From Corynebacterium sp. ACRPH (GTDB taxonomy: Bacteria > Actinomycetota > Actinomycetes > Mycobacteriales > Mycobacteriaceae), in contig NZ_JAKRND010000003.1 of NCBI RefSeq assembly GCF_022347285.1, positions 62,001 through 126,000 of the forward strand: 64,000 nucleotides of DNA, in the 5' to 3' direction. The position numbers were made by a program, and so were the translations under genes. This document shows positions 8,516 to 21,134 of the stretch, piece after piece. Positions within the stretch are counted from its first letter, which is position 1; every line of letters begins with the position of its first letter. The notes below the pieces were generated by a model. The model saw only the letters and a program-made list of their open reading frames with translations. It did no database searches and had not been told where the DNA came from.

Positions 8516-8645
8516 CCAAATGTCGCTAGAACGGGAATGTGTTATCGACGACCGTTTGCAAATATGTAAAACCGCTGGTCAGGAAGTTGGCGCTGAAGCG
8601 ATGCATTTTTCAGCGGCGGCGTATTCCCGATCTAACGACATTTGG
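8516..8645. repeat. inverted-repeat element B (23-bp arms, two mismatches)
   Basis: The left arm 8516-8538 (CCAAATGTCGCTAGAACGGG...) pairs with 8623-8645 at 21 of 23 positions. The core from AAATGTCG to CGACATTT is 8518-8643, exactly 126 bp, the same length as element A. Beyond the first eight bases the arms differ strongly from those of A, yet remain self-complementary. Confidence 0.8.
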
Positions 8646-8775
8646 GGCTTCTGGGGTCCGGCTGAGTGGGGCTGGAGGGAGGCGGGTGTGAGGATAGTGG
8701 GGATGATGAGGCTAGTGGGCTGGTGAGAATGGCGGGGATGGGTGATGGGGCTGGTGAGCTGGTGGGCAGCTGGCG
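8643..8775 (+). other. G-rich tract with quadruplex-type runs
   Basis: The plus strand carries repeated GGGG/GGG runs separated by short loops (for example GGGGCTTCTGGGG, then GGGGCTGGAGGG, later GGGGATGGGTGATGGGG). The spacing would allow G-quadruplexes. No gene is visible. Whether it has a role is unknown. Confidence 0.4.
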
Positions 8776-8784
8776 GGCGCGAGC

Positions 8785-8829
8785 ATAAGAAAACCCCAGC
8801 GCCAGTAGTAAAGTGCCAGCGCCGGGGTT
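8785..8829 (-). terminator. Rho-independent terminator downstream of icd
   Basis: On the minus strand, arms AACCCCGGCGC and GCGCTGGGGTT form a strong GC-rich hairpin around a loop containing ACTTTACTA. They are followed directly by TTCTT. It lies about 125 nt past the icd stop codon. Confidence 0.7.
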
Positions 8830-8833
8830 ATTG

Positions 8834-8915
8834 CGGGCCGAGAGCCGAGCCGGGCCGAGAACCAGCGGGCTAAAGCCGAGATTCGGCGGGCTCGAGCCGA
8901 GAGCCAGCGGGATGG
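8834..8915. repeat. degenerate tandem repeats of a GCCGAGA-N-AGCGGG unit
   Basis: Four imperfect units of roughly 20-25 bp follow one another, each beginning GCCGAGA and most containing CAGCGGG or CGGCGGG. They lie between the icd stop codon and its terminator, so they would be transcribed into the icd 3' untranslated region. Confidence 0.5.
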
Positions 8916-8954
8916 GGCCGCGGCCCAGGGCCCAGAGCCCACCCAGCCCGGCGG

Positions 8955-11183
<2,229 letters not shown>

Positions 11184-11444
11184 GTGGCGTTCGTCTCCCA
11201 GCCTCTAGTTAGTCAGTTGGTCTTTTAGTGGTTTACGATCCAAGAATACGGCAAATAACAAACCTGTGAATGGTACGGGGTTATTGCCCACCGCGTGGCC
11301 TGTTCGGTTTTAAAGCTTGAAAATTTTTTTTTTGACGCCTACCCGCCGCGCTTTTGCGACCCACCCGCCGCACTTCCCACAGCCCCGTCAACCTGCCTAT
11401 CAACCTGCCCTTTTACCCGTCCCAACAACCTATGAAAGCGAGCG

Positions 11445-12689
11445 ATGCCCGTGAGCGAAACGAAACTTACAAAGTTGCCCTCCCGCCGCCCGGTTCCGCG
11501 CCAGACGGAGATCTCCACCCGCCACCGTTACATCGCCATGGTGGCGATGGCCCTGGGCGGTTTCGGCATCGGCACCACGGAGTTCGTGGCGATGGGGTTG
11601 CTGAACCTCATTGCGGAGGACTTTTCCATCTCGGAGGACCAGGCCGGCCACGTGATTTCCGCTTACGCGCTGGGCGTGGTCGTCGGCGCCCCGCTGATCA
11701 CCATGCTCACGGGTTCGATCCCGCGCCGGCGCTTGGCGCTGCTGCTGATGGGAGCCTTCGTGATCGGCAACGGCCTGAGTGTTTTCGCGCATTCCTATGG
11801 GATCCTGATGCTCTCCCGTTTCATCGCGGGCTTCCCGCACGGCGCGTACTTCTCCGTCACGGCGCTGATCGCCGCGTCCATGGCCCCGAACGGTAAACGC
11901 GGTAAGGCCGTGGCGCTGACGGGCATGGGGCTTTCCATCGCGACCGTCATCGGTGTGCCGATCGCGCAGTGGCTGGGCTCCACCTTCGGGTGGAACGCGG
12001 CCTTCGCGATGGTCGCGGCCATCGGCGTGGTCACCTTCGTCGCCCTGTGGTTCACCGTGCCGCACATGACGTTGATGCCGCGCACGAAGCCGCTGACGGA
12101 GCTCGGCGCGCTGGTGAACTCGCAGGTACTTATGACCCTCGCCATCGGCACCGTCGGCTTCGGCGGCATGTTCGCGGTTTACACCTATATCTCTTGGACG
12201 CTCACGGAGAACGCGGGCTTCAACGCCAACCTCATCTGGATTCCCCTGATGGTCTACGGCATCGGCATGGTCATCGGCACGTATATCGGCGGTGTGCTGG
12301 CCGACCGGAACTTGGAGTACGCGATCCTCGGCACCCTGCTGTCCCTGATCGTCGTCCTTTCCGCCTTTTACTTCCTGTCCCACAACGCGGTGGCGGGCAT
12401 CATCAACTTCGGTGTGATCGGCCTGTTGGGCTCCACCCTGGTACCGAACCTGCAGACCCGTTTGATGGATGTTGCGGGCGATGCGCAGACCCTCGCCGCG
12501 GCGCTGAACCACTCTGCGTTGAACATGGCCAATGCGGCGGGAGCGGCGGTCGGCGGTGCCGTCATCGCCGCTGGTTATGGTTATTCCACCCCTGCGCTCG
12601 CCGGTGCGGCTATGGCCGCCTGTGGCGCGCTGCTGTGGATTCCTGCCTACTATTTGCGACGCCGTCAGCTTGCAGCCGCCCGGGCGTAG
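11445..12689 (+). CDS. MFS transporter, DHA1 family (AraJ/CmlR-like exporter)
   Basis: The 414-aa product has twelve predicted helices after a basic cytoplasmic N-terminus of about 30 residues. The first helix reads ALGGFGIGTTEFVAMGLL, the TEFV motif of the DHA1 drug:proton antiporter branch that includes AraJ, YdhP and actinobacterial chloramphenicol exporters. Further signatures are DQAGHVISAYALGVVVGAP (helix 2), SRFIAGFPHGAYFSV (helix 4) and GLSIATVIGVPIAQWLG (helix 5, antiporter motif C region). The substrate cannot be read from sequence; arabinose, chloramphenicol-type drugs or purines are all possible for the family. The gene is divergent from icd with 261 bp between, including a run of ten T before TTGACGCC at 11332. 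Confidence 0.85.
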   Translation: MPVSETKLTKLPSRRPVPRQTEISTRHRYIAMVAMALGGFGIGTTEFVAMGLLNLIAEDFSISEDQAGHVISAYALGVVVGAPLITMLTGSIPRRRLALLLMGAFVIGNGLSVFAHSYGILMLSRFIAGFPHGAYFSVTALIAASMAPNGKRGKAVALTGMGLSIATVIGVPIAQWLGSTFGWNAAFAMVAAIGVVTFVALWFTVPHMTLMPRTKPLTELGALVNSQVLMTLAIGTVGFGGMFAVYTYISWTLTENAGFNANLIWIPLMVYGIGMVIGTYIGGVLADRNLEYAILGTLLSLIVVLSAFYFLSHNAVAGIINFGVIGLLGSTLVPNLQTRLMDVAGDAQTLAAALNHSALNMANAAGAAVGGAVIAAGYGYSTPALAGAAMAACGALLWIPAYYLRRRQLAAARA

Positions 12690-12734
12690 GTTCTAAAGCT
12701 TTAAGGAAAAGTAAGGGTTAGTAGTCCGGGTTAG

Positions 12735-12740
12735 TAGGGT
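12735..12740 (+). promoter_or_regulatory. -10 hexamer of a leaderless xthA promoter
   Basis: TAGGGT lies 8 nt before the xthA ATG at 12749, and no Shine-Dalgarno separates them. Confidence 0.45.
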
Positions 12741-12748
12741 AGGGACTC

Positions 12749-13752
12749 ATGAAGTCACTGACTATTGCAACGGTCAACGTCAATGGAATTCGGGCGGCAG
12801 CGAAGGTGCGCCATGAGGACAACCGGGGGATCCTGCCGTGGCTGGAGGCCACGCCAGCGGACGTAGTGCTGATGCAGGAGGTGCGCGCGGACGAGAAGCA
12901 GACGCGCGCTGCCCTGGAGCCCGTTCTGGACGAGTGGCACCTGGCCCAGGCTCCGGCCGCCGCCAAGGGGCGCGCCGGGGTGGCCATCCTGTCGCGTTTG
13001 CCCCTGCGGGACGTGCAGATCGGCTTCGGTGACGGTCCAGGAAGCGAGGAATTTGCCGATTCCGGCCGCTACATCGAGGCCACGGTGGATGCCGGGGACC
13101 TGCCGGTGCGCGTGGCCTCCCTGTACCTGCCCAGCGGCTCGGCGGGGACGGAGAAGCAGGACGAGAAGTACCGCTTCCTGGATTCCTTCGGCGAGTACCT
13201 GCACAACCGGGCGGCACAGGCCGAGCAGGCTGGACACCCCGAGCTGGTAGTCGGTGGAGACTGGAATATCTGCCACCGCCGCGAGGACCTGAAAAATTGG
13301 AAGACCAACCGCAAGAAGTCCGGCTTCCTGCCCGACGAGCGGGCATTCATGGATTCCCTATTAGGCACCTTCCCGGACGATGCCACCCAGGTGGCGGACG
13401 CCGAAGATTCCGGCCGCAACGGCAACCCCGCAGGCGTGGCCGGGGACTTCTTCGGGGCAGTGGACTACGCGCCGGGGGATCTTGCCAGCGCCCGCCTGGC
13501 CGCCGGCGCGGTGGAAGATCCGCAGTACTTCGACGTGATGCGCCGGGTGCTGCCCGACCAAGCCGGGCCTTACTCCTGGTGGACCTATCGCGGCCAGGCC
13601 TTCGATACCGACGCGGGATGGCGCATCGACCTACAGGTGGCCACCCGCGGCATGCTGGAACGCGCGCTGACCGCCAACAATGTGTGGGTGGATAAGGCCG
13701 CGGCCTACGACCAGCGCTGGTCCGACCACTCGCCGGTGCTGGTGGAGTACGC

Positions 13753-13759
<7 letters not shown>
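12749..13759 (+). CDS. xthA: exodeoxyribonuclease III / AP endonuclease
   Basis: The 336-aa product is an EEP-superfamily nuclease acting in base-excision repair at abasic sites and as a 3'-5' exonuclease. Motifs in order: TIATVNVNGIRAAAK with the metal-binding Asn, LMQEVRADEKQTR with the metal Glu, and GGDWNICHRREDLKNWKTN. Then come PYSWWTYRGQAFDTDAGWRID and, at the C-terminus, RWSDHSPVLVEY with the catalytic Asp-His. The protein is somewhat longer than E. coli XthA (268 aa) because of insertions in the middle. Its stop codon overlaps the ATG of the next gene (ATGCTGA), so the two are translationally coupled. Confidence 0.93.
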
Positions 13760-15653
<1,894 letters not shown>

Positions 15654-15686
15654 CGAAGCAATAACGCGGAACAACTATCGCGAAAC

Positions 15687-15719
15687 AGTAAAGCACGGCA
15701 GCCCCCGCCGTGCTTTACT
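15687..15719. terminator. terminator hairpin after trpS
   Basis: AGTAAAGCACGGC pairs perfectly with GCCGTGCTTTACT (13 bp) around a 7-nt C-rich loop. The stem contains the T-rich segment itself and no separate U-tract follows, so termination efficiency is uncertain. It separates trpS from the next gene. Confidence 0.7.
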
Positions 15720-15768
15720 AATGTGAAGAACTTTCAAGACGAGACGACCGGAAGGAAGGGCCGTCCCC

Positions 15769-16851
15769 TTGGCGACCACCGATCCTGATAAGAGCAAGCT
15801 GGATAACTACGGCGTGGAGCGATCCCGCAAGGACGATCCAGGTCCGCTGGATAAGTACCGCGACAAGTGGCCGTGGCTGGACCACGTGCTGCGGATGCAG
15901 GATCGGTACTCCGAGCAGGGCGGTAACCAGTTCGCCGCCGGCATCACCTACTTCTCGGTGATGACGATCTTCCCGCTGATGATGCTGACCCTGGCCGTGC
16001 TGGCCATGGTCCTGGCGGGCAACGAGCGGCTGCTGAACGACGTCATGGACAGGGTCGCCAACATGGGCGACGGCAGCATGGGAGATGTGCTGCAGACCAT
16101 CATCGAGCAGTCCATCGAACAGAGGAAGTCCGTGTTCTCCATCGGTCTGCTGCTGGCCCTGTGGACCGGACTGGGCTGGATCGCCCACCTGCGCCTGGGC
16201 GTTTCCGCGATGTGGAAGGTCGACGGCACGCCTTCTGGTTTCGTCTCCGGTAAGGTCAAGGACCTGATTGGCCTGGTTGGCCTGCTGGTCTCCCTGATCG
16301 CCGCCTTCGCCATTACCACCATCGGCAACTCCGGCCTGACCACCCAGCTGCTGGGTGCGGTTGGCCTGGACCACGTGCCGGGCATCCGCTACATCACCTT
16401 CGGTGTGGCTCTGCTGGTAGCGCTGATCGCCAACTTCTGCGTGTTCTTCTGGATGATCCTCTACTTGCCACGCACCAAGGTGCCCCGTAGGTCCGCAGTG
16501 AAGGCCGCCGTCATCGGCGCGATCCTGTTCGAGATCTTCAAGCAGTTCGCCACCATCTTCTTCTCCAACGCGCTATCCAACCCCGCTGGTGCCGCCTTCG
16601 GTCCGGTGATCGGTGTGATGGTGCTGATGTACTTCATTTGGCGCATCCTGCTGTACTGCTCCGCGTGGGCTGCGACTACGCCGGAATCCCTGGCTAACCT
16701 GCGCCCGGATGCGCCGCCGGCCGCCGTTATTCGCGTGCGCCAGGAGGTGCGTGCGGGTAGCACCGACGCCAACCGTGCCGGCCTGCTTGGCATCGGCGCG
16801 GCCGCGGGCGTGGTCGTTGGCGGATTGGTCACCAAGATCTTCAAGCGCTAG
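15769..16851 (+). CDS. YihY/virulence factor BrkB family membrane protein
   Basis: The 360-aa product belongs to the YihY/UPF0761 family, once called ribonuclease BN in error. A charged N-terminus of about 60 residues precedes six hydrophobic segments. Typical motifs are GGNQFAAGITYFSVMTIFPL at the first helix, VFSIGLLLALWTGLGWIAHL, and AAFGPVIGVMVLMYFIWRI near the end. The biochemical function is not established. The start codon appears to be TTG at 15769, placed 8 nt after GGAAGGAAGG. The same gene follows trpS in C. glutamicum. Confidence 0.85.
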   Translation: MATTDPDKSKLDNYGVERSRKDDPGPLDKYRDKWPWLDHVLRMQDRYSEQGGNQFAAGITYFSVMTIFPLMMLTLAVLAMVLAGNERLLNDVMDRVANMGDGSMGDVLQTIIEQSIEQRKSVFSIGLLLALWTGLGWIAHLRLGVSAMWKVDGTPSGFVSGKVKDLIGLVGLLVSLIAAFAITTIGNSGLTTQLLGAVGLDHVPGIRYITFGVALLVALIANFCVFFWMILYLPRTKVPRRSAVKAAVIGAILFEIFKQFATIFFSNALSNPAGAAFGPVIGVMVLMYFIWRILLYCSAWAATTPESLANLRPDAPPAAVIRVRQEVRAGSTDANRAGLLGIGAAAGVVVGGLVTKIFKR

Positions 16852-16884
16852 CGGCCAGCTGCGAGCGTGGGACGCGGATGCAGC

Positions 16885-16890
16885 TAGGAT
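16885..16890 (+). promoter_or_regulatory. -10 hexamer of a leaderless add promoter
   Basis: TAGGAT lies 8 nt before the ATG at 16899, with no ribosome-binding site between. It favours this start over the in-frame ATG at 16878. Confidence 0.5.
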
Positions 16891-16898
16891 CTTTAGAC

Positions 16899-18218
16899 AT
16901 GATTGACTCTGACATCATCGCGTCCCTTCCCAAAGTAGAGCTCCACGACCACCTCGACGGTGGCGTCCGTCCCGCCACCCTGGTCGAGCTTGCCGAGAAG
17001 ATCGGCTACGAGCTGCCCACCACCGACCCGGTAGAGCTGGAGAAGTGGTTCTACGAGGCGGCGAACTCCGGCGACCTGCCGACCTACCTCACTACCTTCG
17101 ATCACACCACCGCCGTCATGCAGACCGCCGAGGGGCTGGTGCGCATTACCCGCGAGGCCGTCGAGGATCTGGCCGCCGACAACGTCTGCTACGCCGAGCT
17201 GCGCTATGCCCCGGAGCAGCACCAGGCCGATGGCCTTTCCCTGCAGCAGGTCGTCGAAGCCACCGTGCAGGGTGTGAAGGAGGGCGAGCGCCTGGTCGCC
17301 GAGCGCAGCGGGCGCATCCACGTGCGCCTGATCCTGTGCGCCATGCGCCACGCGGACCGCTCCGAGGAGATCGCTCAGCTCACGGTGGACAACTACGGTG
17401 AGCACACCCCGGGCGAAGGTTACGTGGTGGGCTTCGACATCGCCGGCGCCGAGGATGGCTTCCCGCCGTCAAAGCACGCCGCCGCGTTCGACCTGTTGCG
17501 TAAGAACCTCGTTCCTTTCACCATTCACGCTGGTGAGGCCGCCGGTGTGGACTCTCTTCGTGACGCCCTAGCGCAGGGCGCCCGACGCATCGGCCACGGC
17601 GTGCGTGTGTACGAGGACTTTAATGCCACCATGAGCGGTATCGAGCTGGGTCCGGTCGCCCGCTTCATGCGCGACCAGCGCATTGCCCTGGAGATCTGCC
17701 CGACCTCTAATACGCAGACGGGTATCTGCGACGACGTGGCGGAACATCCGTTTGGCCTGCTGTACGAGATGGGCTTCTTTTGCACCGTGAACACGGATAA
17801 CCGCCTGGTTTCCGGCACCACGATGTCCCGCGAGTTCGAGCTGCTGGCCGAGCACTGCGACCTGGAGCTGTGGCAGCTGCTGGAGCTTACGAGCAACGCA
17901 CTGCAGGTGGCGTACTGCGACGAGGGGCTGCGCGAGGACCTCGAGCGCAACGTGATCTATCCGGCCTACGCCGAGGTCGGCAACAGCCTGCCAGATGAGG
18001 CCCTGGACGCAGGCGACGCGGAGGGCACCGAGTTTTCCAACGGCATGCAGCGCCTGCATGGCCACGGCCAGCCGCACGGCGCGGGTGTTGCAGCGGGCGC
18101 GGGCCAGCAGGATATTGAGCTTTCTATGGAGAACCTCAAGGCCGAGCTGGAGGAGCTGGGCCTCAGTCTGGACGATGACGAAAGCGACGGCGAAGCGGGC
18201 GGCCAAACCTCCAGCTAG
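16899..18218 (+). CDS. add: adenosine deaminase
   Basis: The enzyme hydrolyses (deoxy)adenosine to (deoxy)inosine in purine salvage and feeds the purine nucleoside phosphorylase encoded at 29.3-30.1 kb. The metallo-dependent hydrolase motifs are present: PKVELHDHLDGG (zinc His pair), FTIHAGEAAG, GHGVRVYED, LEICPTSNTQTG and FCTVNTDNRLVSGT (metal Asp). The C-terminus is extended by about 60 residues rich in Gly, His, Glu and Asp. This gives 439 aa against about 350-365 aa for the minimal enzyme, as in other corynebacterial Add proteins. The next genes encode an ABC importer, which raises the possibility of linked nucleoside or ribose uptake. Confidence 0.93.
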   Translation: MIDSDIIASLPKVELHDHLDGGVRPATLVELAEKIGYELPTTDPVELEKWFYEAANSGDLPTYLTTFDHTTAVMQTAEGLVRITREAVEDLAADNVCYAELRYAPEQHQADGLSLQQVVEATVQGVKEGERLVAERSGRIHVRLILCAMRHADRSEEIAQLTVDNYGEHTPGEGYVVGFDIAGAEDGFPPSKHAAAFDLLRKNLVPFTIHAGEAAGVDSLRDALAQGARRIGHGVRVYEDFNATMSGIELGPVARFMRDQRIALEICPTSNTQTGICDDVAEHPFGLLYEMGFFCTVNTDNRLVSGTTMSREFELLAEHCDLELWQLLELTSNALQVAYCDEGLREDLERNVIYPAYAEVGNSLPDEALDAGDAEGTEFSNGMQRLHGHGQPHGAGVAAGAGQQDIELSMENLKAELEELGLSLDDDESDGEAGGQTSS

Positions 18219-18290
18219 ACGCATCTGAATGCTTTAAGTTAGCCCGCTTAGGGTTGGGTTTTGCCCCTGTGAACTGGCAAAATGCTCTGT

Positions 18291-19307
18291 ATGGCGAATT
18301 CTTGGGGAATTAAGTTCAACCTCCGCCGCGCAGTGGCGATGCTGGTGGTTATGTGCACTGGCGCGGCGCTTGCCGCGTGCTCGGAGACCGGTGGTCGACC
18401 GCGCGGTAGTGCGTCCGGCGACGGCGGCGGGGGAGTGGATACGCCGCGCTACACCGTGGCGATGGTGAGCCACGGCGCGCCGGGCGATACCTTCTGGGAC
18501 CTCGTCCGCGCAGGCGCGGAGGATGCCGCCAAGAAGAACAACCTGGAGCTCCGCTACAGCTCCTCCCCGCAGGCACCTGACCAGGCGAACCTGGTGCAGA
18601 ATGCCATCGATTCCAACGTCGACGGCCTGGCCCTGACCATGCCCACCCCGGAGGCTCTGGGGCCGGTGGCGAAGCGCGCGGCGAAGGCTGACATCCCCGT
18701 GGTGGGGCTGAACTCCGGCATGGAGCACTACAAGAAGTACGACGTCAGCGCTTTCTTCGGCCAGGACGAGTCCGTCGCCGGCGAGCGCGCCGGCGAGCGC
18801 CTGTCGAAGGACGGCGTCAAGAAGGTGCTGTGCGTCATTCACGAGCAGGGCAACCCCAGCCAGGAGTCCCGGTGCGCGGGCATCAAGAAGGGCCTCGGCG
18901 GCGGTTCTGTGGAGAACCTCTACGTCAACGGCATGGATCTGACCAGCGTGCAGTCCACAGTGCAGGCCAAGCTGGCGCAGCAGAAGGATATCGACTGGGT
19001 CATGGGTCTGGTCGCCCCCGTCGCGCTGACGGCCGTGCAGGCCAAGGAGCAGGCCGGTTCCAAGGCGAAGATCTCCACCTTCGACACCAACGCGGAGCTC
19101 GTCGCCGCGATCAAGAAGGGCACCATCGAGTGGGCTGTGGACCAGCAGCCCTACCTGCAGGGCTACATGGCCATCGACGCGCTCTGGCTGGCCAAGCGCA
19201 ACGGCTCCACCGTGGGTGGCGGCCAGCCAGTCCTCACCGGCCCGTCGTTCGTTGACAAAACCAACGTGGACACTATCGCGGACGCGGCCAAGGAAGGATT
19301 GCGATGA
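18291..19307 (+). CDS. CUT2-type ABC transporter substrate-binding lipoprotein
   Basis: The protein starts MANSWGIKFNLRRAV and carries a lipoprotein signal whose lipobox LAAC ends at about residue 29. A Gly/Ser-rich linker precedes a periplasmic-binding fold of the RbsB/LacI-like type (Peripla_BP_4). Recognisable parts include GDTFWDLVRAGAEDAA, AIDSNVDGLALTMPTP and DIPVVGLNSG. ISTFDTNAELVAAIKKG and AVDQQPYLQGYMAIDALW follow. It should bind a monosaccharide or related ligand outside the cell and deliver it to the permease encoded next, with which it overlaps by ATGA. A weak CAAAAT hexamer 7 nt before 18291 supports this start over 18282. The ligand is unknown. Confidence 0.88.
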   Translation: MANSWGIKFNLRRAVAMLVVMCTGAALAACSETGGRPRGSASGDGGGGVDTPRYTVAMVSHGAPGDTFWDLVRAGAEDAAKKNNLELRYSSSPQAPDQANLVQNAIDSNVDGLALTMPTPEALGPVAKRAAKADIPVVGLNSGMEHYKKYDVSAFFGQDESVAGERAGERLSKDGVKKVLCVIHEQGNPSQESRCAGIKKGLGGGSVENLYVNGMDLTSVQSTVQAKLAQQKDIDWVMGLVAPVALTAVQAKEQAGSKAKISTFDTNAELVAAIKKGTIEWAVDQQPYLQGYMAIDALWLAKRNGSTVGGGQPVLTGPSFVDKTNVDTIADAAKEGLR

Positions 19308-20299
19308 AAGCGATGAGTATCCTTAAGCGTCCCGAGTTCACCTCGGTTCTCGGCGCGGTCCTGATCTTTACACTGTTCATGATCGTCGCGCCGTCGTTCC
19401 GCTCCCTCGATGCGTTCTCCACGGTGCTGTACGCCAGCTCCACGATGGGCATCATCTCCCTGGCCGTCGGCTTGCTGATGATCGGCGACGAGTTCGACCT
19501 CTCCTCCGGCGTGGCCGTCACCACCGCCGCCCTGGCCGCCACAATGCTGAACTACAACTTCTGGCTGAACTCCTGGGTGGGCGTATTCCTCTCCCTGCTG
19601 ATCGCCCTGGCCATCGGCGCCTTCAACGGAATGATGGTGATGCGCACGGGCATTCCGTCGTTCCTCATCACCCTGGCCGCGTTCCTGATGCTGCAGGGCA
19701 TCAACCTGGCTGTTACGAAGCTGGTCACCGGCCAGGTCGCCACCCCGTCGATCGCCGACATGGAGGGCTTCGAATCCGCCAAGGCCGTCTTCGCCTCCTC
19801 GATCAACATCTTCGGCGTGGAGGTCAAGACCATCGTCTTCTGGTGGCTCCTCTTCGTGGCCCTGGCCAGCGTGCTGCTGTTCAAGACGCGCTTCGGCAAC
19901 TGGATCTTCGCCGTCGGCGGTGATGCCGAGGCCGCCCGTGCTACCGGTGTGCCCGTCCGCCGAGTGAAGGTGATCCTGTTCATGTTCGTCGGCTTCGCCG
20001 CCTGGTTCGTGGGCATGCACAACCTCTTCGCCTTCGATTCCATCCAGGCCGGCCAGGGTGTGGGCAACGAGTTTCTCTATATCATCGCCGCGGTCATCGG
20101 CGGCTGTGCCCTCACGGGTGGGCGCGGCACCGCCATCGGCACGGCCATCGGTGCGCTGATCTTTGGCATGACGAACCAGGGCATCGTCTACGCAGGTTGG
20201 AACCCGGATTGGTTCAAGTTCTTCCTGGGGGCCATGCTGCTGTTTGCGGTGCTCACCAACAACTCTGTCTCCAAGTTCACTTCGGGAGGTCGCAGCTAA
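19304..20299 (+). CDS. CUT2-type ABC transporter permease
   Basis: The 331-aa product is a BPD_transp_2 (RbsC/FrcC-like) permease with about nine to ten hydrophobic helices. Typical features are GIISLAVGLLMIGDEFDLSSG near the N-terminus (the family's GG-x-D/E-LSVG-type segment) and MVMRTGIPSFLITLAAFLML. GGDAEAARATGVPVRRVKV follows, the cytoplasmic loop that contacts the ATPase. It begins inside the stop codon of the binding-protein gene and its stop is followed at once by the ATPase start, so the three genes form one operon. Confidence 0.9.
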   Translation: MKAMSILKRPEFTSVLGAVLIFTLFMIVAPSFRSLDAFSTVLYASSTMGIISLAVGLLMIGDEFDLSSGVAVTTAALAATMLNYNFWLNSWVGVFLSLLIALAIGAFNGMMVMRTGIPSFLITLAAFLMLQGINLAVTKLVTGQVATPSIADMEGFESAKAVFASSINIFGVEVKTIVFWWLLFVALASVLLFKTRFGNWIFAVGGDAEAARATGVPVRRVKVILFMFVGFAAWFVGMHNLFAFDSIQAGQGVGNEFLYIIAAVIGGCALTGGRGTAIGTAIGALIFGMTNQGIVYAGWNPDWFKFFLGAMLLFAVLTNNSVSKFTSGGRS

Positions 20300-21085
20300 A
20301 TGTCTTCGTCTATTGACGCCACCCCGATTATCAGCCTCCGCAATGTGGACAAGGACTATGGCGATGTCCACGTGCTGAAGGACATTGACCTGGATATCTA
20401 TCCGGGCAAGGTGACCTGCATCCTGGGTGACAACGGTGCGGGCAAGTCCACCCTGATCAAGATCCTCGCCGGCCGGCACAAGCACACCAGTGGCGAAGTG
20501 CTGGTCGACGGCGAGGAGGTCCACTTCAACGGCCCGAAGGATGCCCTGGATAAGGGCATCGCCACCGTCTACCAGGATTTGGCCGTGGTCGGACAGATGT
20601 CCGTGTGGCGCAATTTCTTCTTGGGTCAAGAGCTCACCGGGCGCTTCGGCTTGCTGCGTGCCGATGAGATGCGCCGCATCGCGGCCGAGGAGTTGGAGAA
20701 GATGGGAGTGCACCTGGACGATGTCGAGGTGCCCATCGCCAACCTTTCCGGTGGCCAGAGGCAGGTCGTGGCCATTGCGCGGGCTGTGTACTTCGGTGCG
20801 CGAGTGATCATTCTGGACGAGCCAACCGCAGCGTTGGGCGTCAAACAATCCGGCATGGTGCTGCGCTTCATCAAGTCCGCCGCCGAAGGTGGGGTAGGTG
20901 TGGTGCTGATTACCCACAACCCCCACCATGCGCATCTGGTGGGCAGCCATTTTGTGCTGCTGAACATGGGCGAGCAGACCCTGGACGCGGACTACTCTGA
21001 GGTCACTCTGGAGCAGTTGACGCTGGAGATGGCCGGCGGGGGCGAATTGGATTCTCTCAACCACGAGCTGCGGGATTTAAGTTGA
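20300..21085 (+). CDS. CUT2-type ABC transporter ATP-binding protein (single domain, FrcA-like)
   Basis: The 261-aa ATPase has Walker A GDNGAGKST, signature ANLSGGQRQVVAIARA, Walker B ARVIILDEPTAALG and the switch-His region VVLITHNPHHAH. CUT2 importers often have a double-domain ATPase of about 500 aa. This one has a single domain, as in the rhizobial fructose importer FrcA, and presumably works as a homodimer. The gene starts directly after the permease stop codon. The start region contains a copy of the dispersed octamer (TTGACGCC, 20313). Confidence 0.92.
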   Translation: MSSSIDATPIISLRNVDKDYGDVHVLKDIDLDIYPGKVTCILGDNGAGKSTLIKILAGRHKHTSGEVLVDGEEVHFNGPKDALDKGIATVYQDLAVVGQMSVWRNFFLGQELTGRFGLLRADEMRRIAAEELEKMGVHLDDVEVPIANLSGGQRQVVAIARAVYFGARVIILDEPTAALGVKQSGMVLRFIKSAAEGGVGVVLITHNPHHAHLVGSHFVLLNMGEQTLDADYSEVTLEQLTLEMAGGGELDSLNHELRDLS

Positions 21086-21134
21086 GCTAAATGCCTGTAT
21101 AACGACATTTTAAGGATGGGAGCTGACCGAAGCC

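Larger units (their letters stand above)
7968..8954. other. 987-bp intergenic region between metY and icd
   Basis: No convincing gene was found here. Short open frames (for example 8209-8514 and 8508-8726, plus strand) run through the inverted repeats and lack ribosome-binding sites or recognisable products. In order the region holds: the metY leader and McbR-like operator; a copy of TTGACGCC after a T-rich run; two related inverted-repeat elements plus an isolated arm; a G-rich tract; the icd terminator; and degenerate GCCGAGA repeats next to the icd stop. Confidence 0.8.

Noticed and set aside
8311..8645. Reading elements A and B as a CRISPR array or as an integron attC pair
   Set aside because: There are only two units with different arm sequences, no short identical repeats with spacers, no cas or integrase gene, and the arms are far too perfect for attC.
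19163..21064. Open frame of more than 600 codons on the minus strand opposite the ABC importer genes
   Set aside because: It mirrors the codon pattern of the real genes on the other strand, is rich in His/Gln/Asp/Gly as such mirror frames are, and lacks domains and a start signal.
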